From Flammeovirgaceae bacterium (lineage in GTDB: Bacteria; Bacteroidota; Bacteroidia; Cytophagales; Cyclobacteriaceae): DNA of 5,691 bases. Under the pieces are notes generated by a model. The model was not told the DNA's origin and ran no database searches. It saw only the letters and a list, made by a program, of their open reading frames with translations. Below, piece after piece: positions 1 to 5,691 of this stretch. The stretch lies in contig CANGUI010000142.1 of NCBI GenBank assembly GCA_947457025.1, forward strand, positions 1 to 5,691, written 5' to 3'. The position numbers and the translations under genes were made by a program. Numbering within the stretch: position 1 is the first letter of the stretch; every line of letters begins with the position of its first letter.

Positions 1-1
1 A

Positions 2-2314
2 AACAACGTTACGCTTAGCGGGTATATTCGAGACGAATCAACAGGGGAAGAACTCATCGGAGCCACCATTCAGGTTCAGGGCACTTCCACGGGCACCGTT
101 ACAAATGCCTATGGATTCTACTCCCTCACTTTACCGGCTGGCAACTACCGCCTGGTGGTAAGTTATGTCGGGTATAATCCGTATCTGCTTGAGCAAAACC
201 TTACCGGCAACCAAACCATCAACATCCAGTTAAAACAAACCGCCAACGAACTGCAGGAGGTTATTGTAAAAGCCGAAGCAGAAAACAGAAATGTTACCGC
301 CAATCAAATGAGCGTCGCCCGGCTTGAGCCGAAACTGGTGAAAGAACTACCAGCCGTATTGGGGGAACCCGATGTCATCCGATCGCTACAACTATTGCCC
401 GGTGTAACAACAGTTGCCGACGGCGCCGCAGGATTCAACGTTCGCGGAGGCAGTGTTGATCAAAATCTGATCTTGCTGGACGAGGGTACTTTGTATAATT
501 CATCGCATTTGTTTGGCCTGTTTTCGGTAGCGAATCCCGATGCTGTTAAAAGTGTTGACCTCTTCAAGGGTGGAATCCCGGCGCGCTACGGCGGCCGTTT
601 AAGTTCGGTTTTAGATATACGCCAGCGCGAAGGTAACATGAAAGAATTCAACGGAGAGGCCGGCATCGGCCTGATCTCAGCCCGCGCACTCATTGAGGGC
701 CCTTTTATTAAAGATAAGAGTTCTTACATGGTCGCAGCACGAAGATCATACGGAGATCTGTTCCTGCCACTGATCGACAACACAAGCACTGCCTTCTTTT
801 ACGATTTAAACATGAAAACCAACCTGATCGTCAACGACCGAAACCGCCTGTTCTTGTCCGGGTATTTCGGCCGCGACCGGTTTTCACTCGGCAGCATTTT
901 TAACAGCGCGTGGGGCAATGCTACGGCCACCCTGCGGTGGAATCATTTGTTCTCAGATAAACTGTTTGCCAACTTCTCCGCAATCTATTCCAACTACGAC
1001 TACTCGCTCGACCAACTCACTACCGGCGCCCAGTACAACTGGAAGTCGCGCATCATCACCCAAAATGTAAAAGCCGACTTCTCCTATTTTCTGGGCCGAA
1101 ATGCACAGCTCGAGTTTGGAGCCGATGCAAAAACCTACGAGTTTCAACCCGGTAACATTACTCCGATACGTGGCTCAGCGGTAGCCGAGCGATCGCTCGA
1201 CAAGAAATTTGCCACCGAGGCCGGTGCTTATGCCAGCTATGAACAAACCGTTGGAAAACTCACCTTCAACGCCGGGTTGCGATACTCACTATTTATCCGA
1301 CAAGGGCAGGAGCGCGTGCCCGTGTACGAAAACAACCAACCCGTTGTTTACAATGCCGCACTGGGCCGGTACGAAAGCGGGCGGGTAACCGGATTTACCG
1401 ACTACAAGGCGGGCGATCCCATCAGCACATTCCAGAACCTGGAACCGCGATTTGCTACCACGTTGGTATTGAATGATGCCAGCTCGTTGAAAGCCAGCTA
1501 CAACAGGCTGTATCAGTACCTGCACCTGATCTCAAACACCACGGCACCAACACCCACCGACATCTGGACGCCAAGTGGCCCGTTCATCAAACCGCAGGAA
1601 GCTGACCAGTATGCGCTCGGGTACTTTCGCAATTTCAAGAAAAATGCCTACGAAGCTTCCGTGGAAGTTTTCTACAAAGACATGAATAACCTGGTAGATT
1701 ATGTAGACGGCGCAAACCTCATTACCAACAATACGATCGAAACAGAGCTGTTGCGTGGCCGCGGGCGCTCGTATGGCGCTGAATTTTATGTGCGCAAAAA
1801 CAGCGGCCGCTTAACCGGGTGGGTGAGCTACACGCTCTCAAGGGCCGAACGTCAGATCAAAGGGCTGACTGCTCAGGATCCGGGCATCAACAGCGGCCGG
1901 TACTATGCGGCAAACTTTGATAAGCCCCACAACCTGGCCGTGGTAGCGAGTTACAAGGTCAATGAGAGGTGGTCGTTCTCGTCCAACTTTGCGCTTGCCA
2001 CCGGTATACCTGCTACTTTTCCCTCGGGTAAATATGAGTTCGCCGGCATGATTGTTCCTCACTTCCCCGAACGGAACACCCACCGCCTGCCCGCTTACCA
2101 CCGCCTCGACGTGTCCGCCACGTTGAAAGGCAAAACGAAGCGGTGGAAAAACGGTGGCCACGAGTGGGTATTTGGAATTTACAATGTGTACAACCGTGCC
2201 AATGCCACCAGCATTTACTTCAATGACAATCCGGAAAGCCCGGGTAATGTGCGCGCCCTGAAAAGCTATCTCCTCGGCATTCTGCCCAGTGTAACTTACA
2301 ACTTCAATTTTTAA
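2..2314 (+). CDS. TonB-dependent outer-membrane receptor with carboxypeptidase-regulatory-like N-terminal domain (5' partial)
   Basis: This is an outer-membrane active transporter, energised by TonB-ExbB-ExbD, for an unknown substrate. The frame is open from base 2, giving 770 visible residues; the missing part is probably a signal peptide and little more. Residues 1 to about 85 match a CarboxypepD_reg-like beta-sandwich (SGYIRDESTGEELIGATI, then GTVTNAYGFYSL and a YVGY strand). A TonB-box-like segment, LQEVIVKA, follows at about 84-91. The plug covers roughly 115-215, with DVIRSLQLLPGV, FNVRGG, and DLFKGGIPARYGGRLSSVLD. The remainder is a 22-strand-type barrel with alternating aromatic strands, ending in YNFNF with the usual terminal aromatic residue. 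The GTG at 155 lies inside the N-terminal domain (LVVSYVGY), so it is not the start. No STN signalling domain is visible, but one further upstream cannot be excluded. The gene heads a probable operon with the lipoprotein 31 bases downstream. Family assignment is firm; the substrate is not identifiable. Confidence 0.95.
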   Translation, partial: NNVTLSGYIRDESTGEELIGATIQVQGTSTGTVTNAYGFYSLTLPAGNYRLVVSYVGYNPYLLEQNLTGNQTINIQLKQTANELQEVIVKAEAENRNVTANQMSVARLEPKLVKELPAVLGEPDVIRSLQLLPGVTTVADGAAGFNVRGGSVDQNLILLDEGTLYNSSHLFGLFSVANPDAVKSVDLFKGGIPARYGGRLSSVLDIRQREGNMKEFNGEAGIGLISARALIEGPFIKDKSSYMVAARRSYGDLFLPLIDNTSTAFFYDLNMKTNLIVNDRNRLFLSGYFGRDRFSLGSIFNSAWGNATATLRWNHLFSDKLFANFSAIYSNYDYSLDQLTTGAQYNWKSRIITQNVKADFSYFLGRNAQLEFGADAKTYEFQPGNITPIRGSAVAERSLDKKFATEAGAYASYEQTVGKLTFNAGLRYSLFIRQGQERVPVYENNQPVVYNAALGRYESGRVTGFTDYKAGDPISTFQNLEPRFATTLVLNDASSLKASYNRLYQYLHLISNTTAPTPTDIWTPSGPFIKPQEADQYALGYFRNFKKNAYEASVEVFYKDMNNLVDYVDGANLITNNTIETELLRGRGRSYGAEFYVRKNSGRLTGWVSYTLSRAERQIKGLTAQDPGINSGRYYAANFDKPHNLAVVASYKVNERWSFSSNFALATGIPATFPSGKYEFAGMIVPHFPERNTHRLPAYHRLDVSATLKGKTKRWKNGGHEWVFGIYNVYNRANATSIYFNDNPESPGNVRALKSYLLGILPSVTYNFNF

Positions 2315-2345
2315 ATGATCTCACAACAGCAATTCAAATAATCCC

Positions 2346-3209
2346 ATGAAAACAATTAAGTATATCTTCATTCTGGCGCTGACCATACTTTTTACAGGCT
2401 GCGAAAAGGAAATTACCCTCACACTGGCCAACCCGCAGGATCAACTGGTGGTCGAAGGCCGTTTAGAGCGCATAAAGGGAGCCCCCACCGGTTCCCAGCT
2501 CATCAAACTCAGCATGCTCGGCAATTACTTCAGCGGCACGGCCACCCCACGCGTAACCGATGCACAGGTTTCCGTTCGTGATAGTAAAGGGATGGTGTAT
2601 CCGTTCAATCATGACCCCCGGCAGCCAGGGTTATATGCAAACAGCTCCCTGGTGCCGGAATTCAACCAGCCTTACACCCTCACCATTGTGTGGCGGGGGA
2701 ATACGTACCAGGCGCAGGAAAGGCTGGTTAGTGTACCGGAAATCGACAGCATGTACCAGCAGTTCGAAGAAGAAAATACATTCGAGGACGGGGGGATTAA
2801 AGTGGCCATCGACTTTTCCGATCCGGTAAACGAAACAAATTACTATTTTTGGGAATTGCTTGAGGAAGGCCGAAACGTAATTAAGGCTGACCCCGGAAAC
2901 AGTCAAAATATCATCTCTTCTGATCGATTCTTTAATGGCAAACAAGTGATTGGATATTTTCCAAACGAAGAAAAAGTATTTGAGCCGGGAACCGAAGTAA
3001 CCTTGCGCCAGATCGGCATCTCCAAAAATCAGTACGACTTCCTTTACCTGCTGTTCGAACAGACCGGACAAACCGGGCAGTTGATCGATGTGCCGCCCGC
3101 AGCCATCCGCGGTAATGTGGTTAATCTGACAGACCCGCGAAAGCCTGCACTTGGTTACTTTGGGGTGAATGAGGTCGCTCAGAAAACGATGGACATCCAG
3201 CCCGATTAG
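2346..3209 (+). CDS. DUF4249 domain-containing lipoprotein
   Basis: This is a 287-residue protein of the DUF4249 family, which is largely confined to Bacteroidota, often sits next to TonB-dependent receptors, and has no established function that I know of. Residues 1-19 form a lipoprotein signal peptide: MKTIKY, a hydrophobic stretch, then FTGC with Cys19 as the lipidation site (Phe at -3 is slightly atypical). Charged EKE follows the cysteine, which could suit surface export in this phylum; that is inference. Family landmarks in order are LVVEGRL (34-40), LIKLSM (52-57), VTDAQVSVRDSKG (70-82), PGLY (94-97), the VPEIDSM segment (130-136), a FSDPVNETNYYFWE block (157-170), and a C-terminal RGNVVNLTD..ALGYFGV (255-274). 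The family-like N and C termini suggest it is complete. There is no clear Shine-Dalgarno sequence; the ATG is chosen because it gives the full signal peptide. It probably assists the upstream receptor, for example as a substrate-binding partner, but this is unproven. Confidence 0.9.
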   Translation: MKTIKYIFILALTILFTGCEKEITLTLANPQDQLVVEGRLERIKGAPTGSQLIKLSMLGNYFSGTATPRVTDAQVSVRDSKGMVYPFNHDPRQPGLYANSSLVPEFNQPYTLTIVWRGNTYQAQERLVSVPEIDSMYQQFEEENTFEDGGIKVAIDFSDPVNETNYYFWELLEEGRNVIKADPGNSQNIISSDRFFNGKQVIGYFPNEEKVFEPGTEVTLRQIGISKNQYDFLYLLFEQTGQTGQLIDVPPAAIRGNVVNLTDPRKPALGYFGVNEVAQKTMDIQPD

Positions 3210-3211
3210 CC

Positions 3212-4261
3212 ATGTTGAAGGACAGGCGTTTTTGGATATACCATCTTTTTACCGCGGCAACGATTGCCACGTTGCTCGGGGTTGAAGATTGGCTGGAGGG
3301 TGCTTCACCAGGCATAGTATTCATGGAATTCTTGACCGAAATCCCTTTGTTCTTCCTGATTGCGAATCTGATCAGCGTGTTAGCTTACCTGGTGGTACAA
3401 TGGTTAAATCGGGCGATGCCGTGGGAGAAAAAACCCTTCAACCGGTTTATAGCCGAAAGTGGCATGGTGGTGGTAATCGTACTGGCCTTAGCCACTGTGT
3501 CGGTGGCGGGCTACCGGTTAATCAATAACGACCCTTCGAATGATAACGACTTCGCATTCGAAATTCATGCCCTGATCATGCTTTTTATCAGCGTCTATAT
3601 GGTATTTGTATTCCATGAATTCATGTCACTCAGCCGTGACAACCACGTGCTGAAGTTGCGGTCGGAAACGTTGCTCAAGCAAAATTACCTGGCTAAGTAT
3701 GAAACGCTGAAAAGCCAGGTAAACCCACATTTCCTTTTTAATTCGCTGAATGTACTCTCCAGCCTTGTCTACATCGATGCCAAAAAAGCAGATCAGTTCA
3801 TTAAGAAATTTTCGGATGTGTTTCGGTATGTGCTCGAACTAAATCAAGAAAAGCTGGTGCCGCTCAAACAAGAATTACACGTGCTGGATGCATACTTGTT
3901 TCTACAGAAAATCAGGTATGGAAGCCAACTGAGCGTACACCAGAGTATCAGTGCAGATTTACTCGACCTGTGCGTACCCCCACTCACCCTGCAACTGGCC
4001 GTTGAAAACGCTTTAAAGCATAATGCCATTTCGAAAGACCAGGTGCTTGATATCTGGATTGAGGCAAAGGAAAATGAATTGGTGATCGTCAATACCTACC
4101 ATTTCAAAAACACCACTGCCGAATCAACCGGAATTGGCCAGAAAAATGTACTGGAAAAATACCGGCTGCTTGGCGAACGGCTGCCTCAGTTCTACCTGGA
4201 GGATGATCACTATATCGTGCGGCTTCCGCTGCTCACGCAAGAACAATGGAGCGAGTTTTAA
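3212..4261 (+). CDS. LytS/YehU-family sensor histidine kinase (His_kinase, PF06580 type), four-helix membrane protein
   Basis: This 349-residue inner-membrane kinase would autophosphorylate on a histidine and pass the phosphate to the regulator encoded next. Four hydrophobic helices lie at about 7-27, 41-65, 84-104 and 116-137. The loop between helices 2 and 3 is basic (RAMPWEKKPFNR, cytoplasmic); the two outward loops are short and acidic (around EDWLEG and NNDPSNDND). A probable coiled coil (about 140-168) leads into the phosphoacceptor box SQVNPHFLFNSLN, with His173. The ATP-binding part shows an N-box, LQLAVENALKHN (Asn266, Asn271), and a G-box, STGIGQKNVLEKY (Gly307, Gly309, Asn312). There is no PAS, HAMP or large periplasmic sensor domain. 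The start lies two bases after the lipoprotein stop and the end overlaps the regulator by 16 bases, so co-translation is likely. The start codon gives a short basic N-terminus before helix 1, as expected. What it senses is unknown. Confidence 0.93.
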   Translation: MLKDRRFWIYHLFTAATIATLLGVEDWLEGASPGIVFMEFLTEIPLFFLIANLISVLAYLVVQWLNRAMPWEKKPFNRFIAESGMVVVIVLALATVSVAGYRLINNDPSNDNDFAFEIHALIMLFISVYMVFVFHEFMSLSRDNHVLKLRSETLLKQNYLAKYETLKSQVNPHFLFNSLNVLSSLVYIDAKKADQFIKKFSDVFRYVLELNQEKLVPLKQELHVLDAYLFLQKIRYGSQLSVHQSISADLLDLCVPPLTLQLAVENALKHNAISKDQVLDIWIEAKENELVIVNTYHFKNTTAESTGIGQKNVLEKYRLLGERLPQFYLEDDHYIVRLPLLTQEQWSEF

Positions 4262-5001
4262 TTGTTGAAGACGAGCCGCTGGCAGCGCAAAAGCTACAGA
4301 TGCTGCTGTCGCAGATTGATGCACGCCTGTGTGTCGTGGGCGTGGTGGGCTCGGTAGCCGAAGCGGTGCAATGGCTGGCTACCGACTCACCCGACCTGTT
4401 GTTTCTGGATATCAACCTGTCGGATGCGCTGAGTTTCAAAATTTTCGAGCAAGTTCAGGTCACGGCGCCTGTGATCTTCATCACCGCCTATGATCAATAC
4501 GCCATTAAAGCGTTTAAACACAACGGCATCGACTACATTTTAAAACCGTTTGACGAGGAGGAACTGCGAAAAAGCCTAAACCGGTTTTTTAGCTCCAAAA
4601 CCAACACCACGGCTCTGCAACGAAACCTGGAGCAGTTGCTGAATTCATTCAGGCCAACAGCGTACAAGAAGCGCTTATTTGTTACGTTTGGCGATAAAAG
4701 TAAAACCATCCCGGTAGACGAAGTGGCGTTTTTCTACGCCTTCGAAAAAGGCGTATTCCTTTCCACGTTCGCTAATCAAACGTACCTCACCGACGAAACG
4801 ATGGAAGGTCTGGAAGCCAGCCTTGATGGCAGCACGTTCTTTCGGCTCAACCGCAAGTTTATCGTGAGTATACATGCCATCCTGGAAGTGGAGAGATATT
4901 CGAACCGGCAGCTGCGCCTGCAATGCAAACCTGCACCCAAGTTCGATGTTGTTGTACCGGCCGAAAAAATAACTCCCTTTAAAGATTGGCTGGGGAGATA
5001 A
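4246..5001 (+). CDS. LytTR-family response regulator (receiver plus LytTR DNA-binding domain)
   Basis: This 251-residue cytoplasmic transcription regulator is the likely partner of the kinase it overlaps. The receiver domain spans about 1-118: the acidic pocket is in VLIVEDE (Glu8, Asp9), the phosphoacceptor is Asp55 in LLFLDINLSD, and the switch and conserved lysine are Thr80 (FITAY) and Lys100 (ILKPFD). All key residues are present, so it should be phosphorylatable. A linker (about 119-140) leads to a LytTR DNA-binding domain at about 141-248, recognised by the KRLFVTFGDK start, the DEVAFFYAFEKGV strand pair, and the FFRLNRKFIVSIHAI motif (198-212). Total length is normal for the family. 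The ATG at 4246 lies inside the kinase gene in another frame and places the first receiver strand at residue 3, so it is the natural start. Its binding site is probably a pair of direct repeats upstream of the operon, outside this window, and autoregulation is possible but unseen. Confidence 0.95.
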   Translation: MERVLIVEDEPLAAQKLQMLLSQIDARLCVVGVVGSVAEAVQWLATDSPDLLFLDINLSDALSFKIFEQVQVTAPVIFITAYDQYAIKAFKHNGIDYILKPFDEEELRKSLNRFFSSKTNTTALQRNLEQLLNSFRPTAYKKRLFVTFGDKSKTIPVDEVAFFYAFEKGVFLSTFANQTYLTDETMEGLEASLDGSTFFRLNRKFIVSIHAILEVERYSNRQLRLQCKPAPKFDVVVPAEKITPFKDWLGR

Positions 5002-5007
5002 ATCACG

Positions 5008-5042
5008 CGGAATACCATGTATCCGGGAAGTCACCATTTTTT
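5008..5042 (+). terminator. possible weak terminator after the regulator gene
   Basis: CGGAATAC (5008-5015) can pair with GTATCCG (5019-5025) as seven base pairs with one bulged A and a three-base CAT loop. Six T residues follow at 5037-5042, but about 11 bases after the stem rather than directly next to it. The place is right, just after the last gene of the presumed operon, but the geometry is poor for intrinsic termination. It could be chance. Confidence 0.2.
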
Positions 5043-5085
5043 CGAGACGTAGACAAGCTCGCGCTCATTTACAACTCCGGCTTCG

Positions 5086-5093
5086 TACATTCG
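5086..5093 (+). promoter_or_regulatory. possible Bacteroidota -7 promoter element for the Crp-like gene
   Basis: TACATTCG matches the Bacteroidota housekeeping -7 consensus TAnnTTTG at five of six fixed positions. It lies eight bases before the ATG at 5102, so transcription would begin almost at the start codon and leave a very short leader. I see no good TTTG-like -33 element at the expected distance (about 19-20 bases upstream); the nearest, TTTA at 5068-5071, is too close. It would explain separate transcription of the Crp-like gene, but is only suggestive. Confidence 0.3.
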
Positions 5094-5101
5094 CAGTGAT
5101 C

Positions 5102-5691
5102 ATGAACCCCTTCGTCCATTTCCTGCAGCAATACAGCCACCTCGGCCCGGCTGAGCTCAACCAACTGCAACACGTGCTCACCACAAAAAAATATCCGGCC
5201 GGCCACACCATCCTCGCAGCCGGCAGCGTTTGCTCGCACATCGCCTTCATGGTGTCCGGCAAGGCGCGCTCCTTCTTCATCGACCCTTCCGGACAGGAGT
5301 TCACGTGGAGCTTCATGTTTCACGATGCCGACTCGCGGTTCGATAATTTCTTCGTCCACGATTACAACTCGTTCCTGACCCGGGCGCCCAGCCCGCTCAC
5401 CTTTACCGCCATCGAAGACACCGAAGTTGCCTTGCTCGCCTTCGAAGACCTGCGCGCCTTCATCGCCCAATCCATCCACGCGGCCACCCTCGCCAGCAAA
5501 ATGTCGGAGGCCGCCTACCAAACCGTGCACAAACGCGCCTTTACGCTGCTCACCCTCAACGCCCGCGCCCGCTACGAGCTGCTGCTGCGCGAAGAGCCCC
5601 ACCTGCTCAACAAATTTCAGCACTACCTCATCGCCTCCTACATCGGGGTAGCCCCCCAAAGCCTTAGCCGCCTGCGCAAAGAAATTTCTCA
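5102..5691 (+). CDS. Crp/Fnr-family transcriptional regulator (cyclic-nucleotide-binding-like domain plus HTH), 3' partial
   Basis: The frame is open from the ATG to the window edge (196 residues); only a short C-terminal tail is probably missing, since Bacteroidota members are about 190-200 residues long. Residues about 15-120 form a cNMP-binding-like beta-roll (YPAGHTILAAGSVCSHIAFMVSGKAR, then DPSGQEFTW, and the TAIEDTEVALLAF strand). A dimerisation helix spans about 120-150. The C-terminal helix-turn-helix is at about 174-196 (HYLIASYIGVAPQSLSRLRKEIS), closely matching this phylum's clade. The canonical cAMP-pocket residues (Gly-Glu and Arg-Ser-Ala) are not evident and there is only one cysteine (Cys44), so neither cAMP nor an FNR-type iron-sulphur cluster is expected; the ligand is unknown. 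The ATG is preferred to a GTG two codons upstream (5096) for fit to the family. Third codon positions are 158/196 G or C by hand count, against 63/100 in the first 100 codons of the preceding regulator. It is probably a separate transcription unit; its targets are unknown. Confidence 0.9.
   Translation, partial: MNPFVHFLQQYSHLGPAELNQLQHVLTTKKYPAGHTILAAGSVCSHIAFMVSGKARSFFIDPSGQEFTWSFMFHDADSRFDNFFVHDYNSFLTRAPSPLTFTAIEDTEVALLAFEDLRAFIAQSIHAATLASKMSEAAYQTVHKRAFTLLTLNARARYELLLREEPHLLNKFQHYLIASYIGVAPQSLSRLRKEIS

Noticed and set aside
155..157. GTG as the start of the TonB receptor
   Set aside because: The same frame is open upstream to base 2 and encodes the first strands of the carboxypeptidase-regulatory-like domain, so the true start is outside the window.
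1838..2161. Minus-strand 107-codon frame opposite the receptor barrel
   Set aside because: Shadow of the receptor reading frame; no signal, domain or plausible start context.
2315..2341. Eight-codon mini-ORF (MISQQQFK) starting directly after the receptor stop and ending four bases before the lipoprotein ATG
   Set aside because: It could help re-initiation between the two genes, but it is too short to support as a gene and easily arises by chance; conservation in relatives would be needed.
2631..3071. Minus-strand 146-codon frame opposite the DUF4249 gene
   Set aside because: No recognisable motif, and it lies wholly within a gene with full family signature on the + strand.
5002..5101. LytTR- or Crp-type operator in the intergenic gap
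   Set aside because: I looked for paired direct repeats and for a TGTGA-type palindrome and saw none convincing; only short chance matches such as GAGAC/TAGAC at 5044-5054.
5427..5651. 74-codon + strand frame inside the Crp-like gene
   Set aside because: Pro/Ser/Thr/Cys-rich translation typical of a shifted reading of GC-rich coding DNA; the other frame has a recognised helix-turn-helix.
5069..5659. Long 196-codon open frame on the minus strand across the Crp-like gene
   Set aside because: Its translation is low-complexity (rich in Gly, Glu, Val, Ala) and resembles no family; it arises from the C-rich third positions of the real + strand gene, which has clear domain motifs.

Overview
The window looks like a stretch of a Bacteroidota chromosome, perhaps from the Cytophagales or a related group; the exact lineage is inference. 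Four things point there: a TonB-dependent receptor with an N-terminal carboxypeptidase-regulatory-like domain, a DUF4249 lipoprotein, a LytS-type kinase paired with a LytTR regulator, and a Bacteroidota-style Crp-family regulator with an 'IASYIG..PQSLSR.RKEIS' helix-turn-helix. There are no clear Shine-Dalgarno sequences before the starts, which is also usual for this phylum. All five genes are on the + strand. I see no RNA gene, mobile element, CRISPR array or long repeat.

Layout. Positions 2-2314 hold most of a TonB-dependent outer-membrane receptor whose 5' end lies outside the window. After 31 bases comes a DUF4249 lipoprotein (2346-3209). Two bases later a four-helix membrane histidine kinase of the LytS/YehU (His_kinase) family begins (3212-4261). 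Its last 16 bases overlap the start of a LytTR-type response regulator (4246-5001). A 100-base gap follows, with a weak hairpin and T-run and a possible Bacteroidota -7 promoter element. A Crp/Fnr-family regulator (5102 to the window end) follows, probably lacking only its last few codons.

How they fit together. The tight spacing suggests that the first four genes form one operon: outer-membrane receptor, probable surface or periplasmic lipoprotein partner, inner-membrane kinase and DNA-binding regulator. The kinase has almost no extracytoplasmic part. If it responds to the receptor, the signal must come through its membrane helices, through an unseen partner, or as an effect of the imported substrate. 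The substrate and the regulator's target sites cannot be read from this window. The most interesting possibility is a self-contained 'uptake plus sensing' cassette. The individual families are known, so any novelty lies in the combination and in the unknown role of DUF4249. The Crp-like gene is probably a separate transcription unit: it follows a gap and has clearly different third-position base use.
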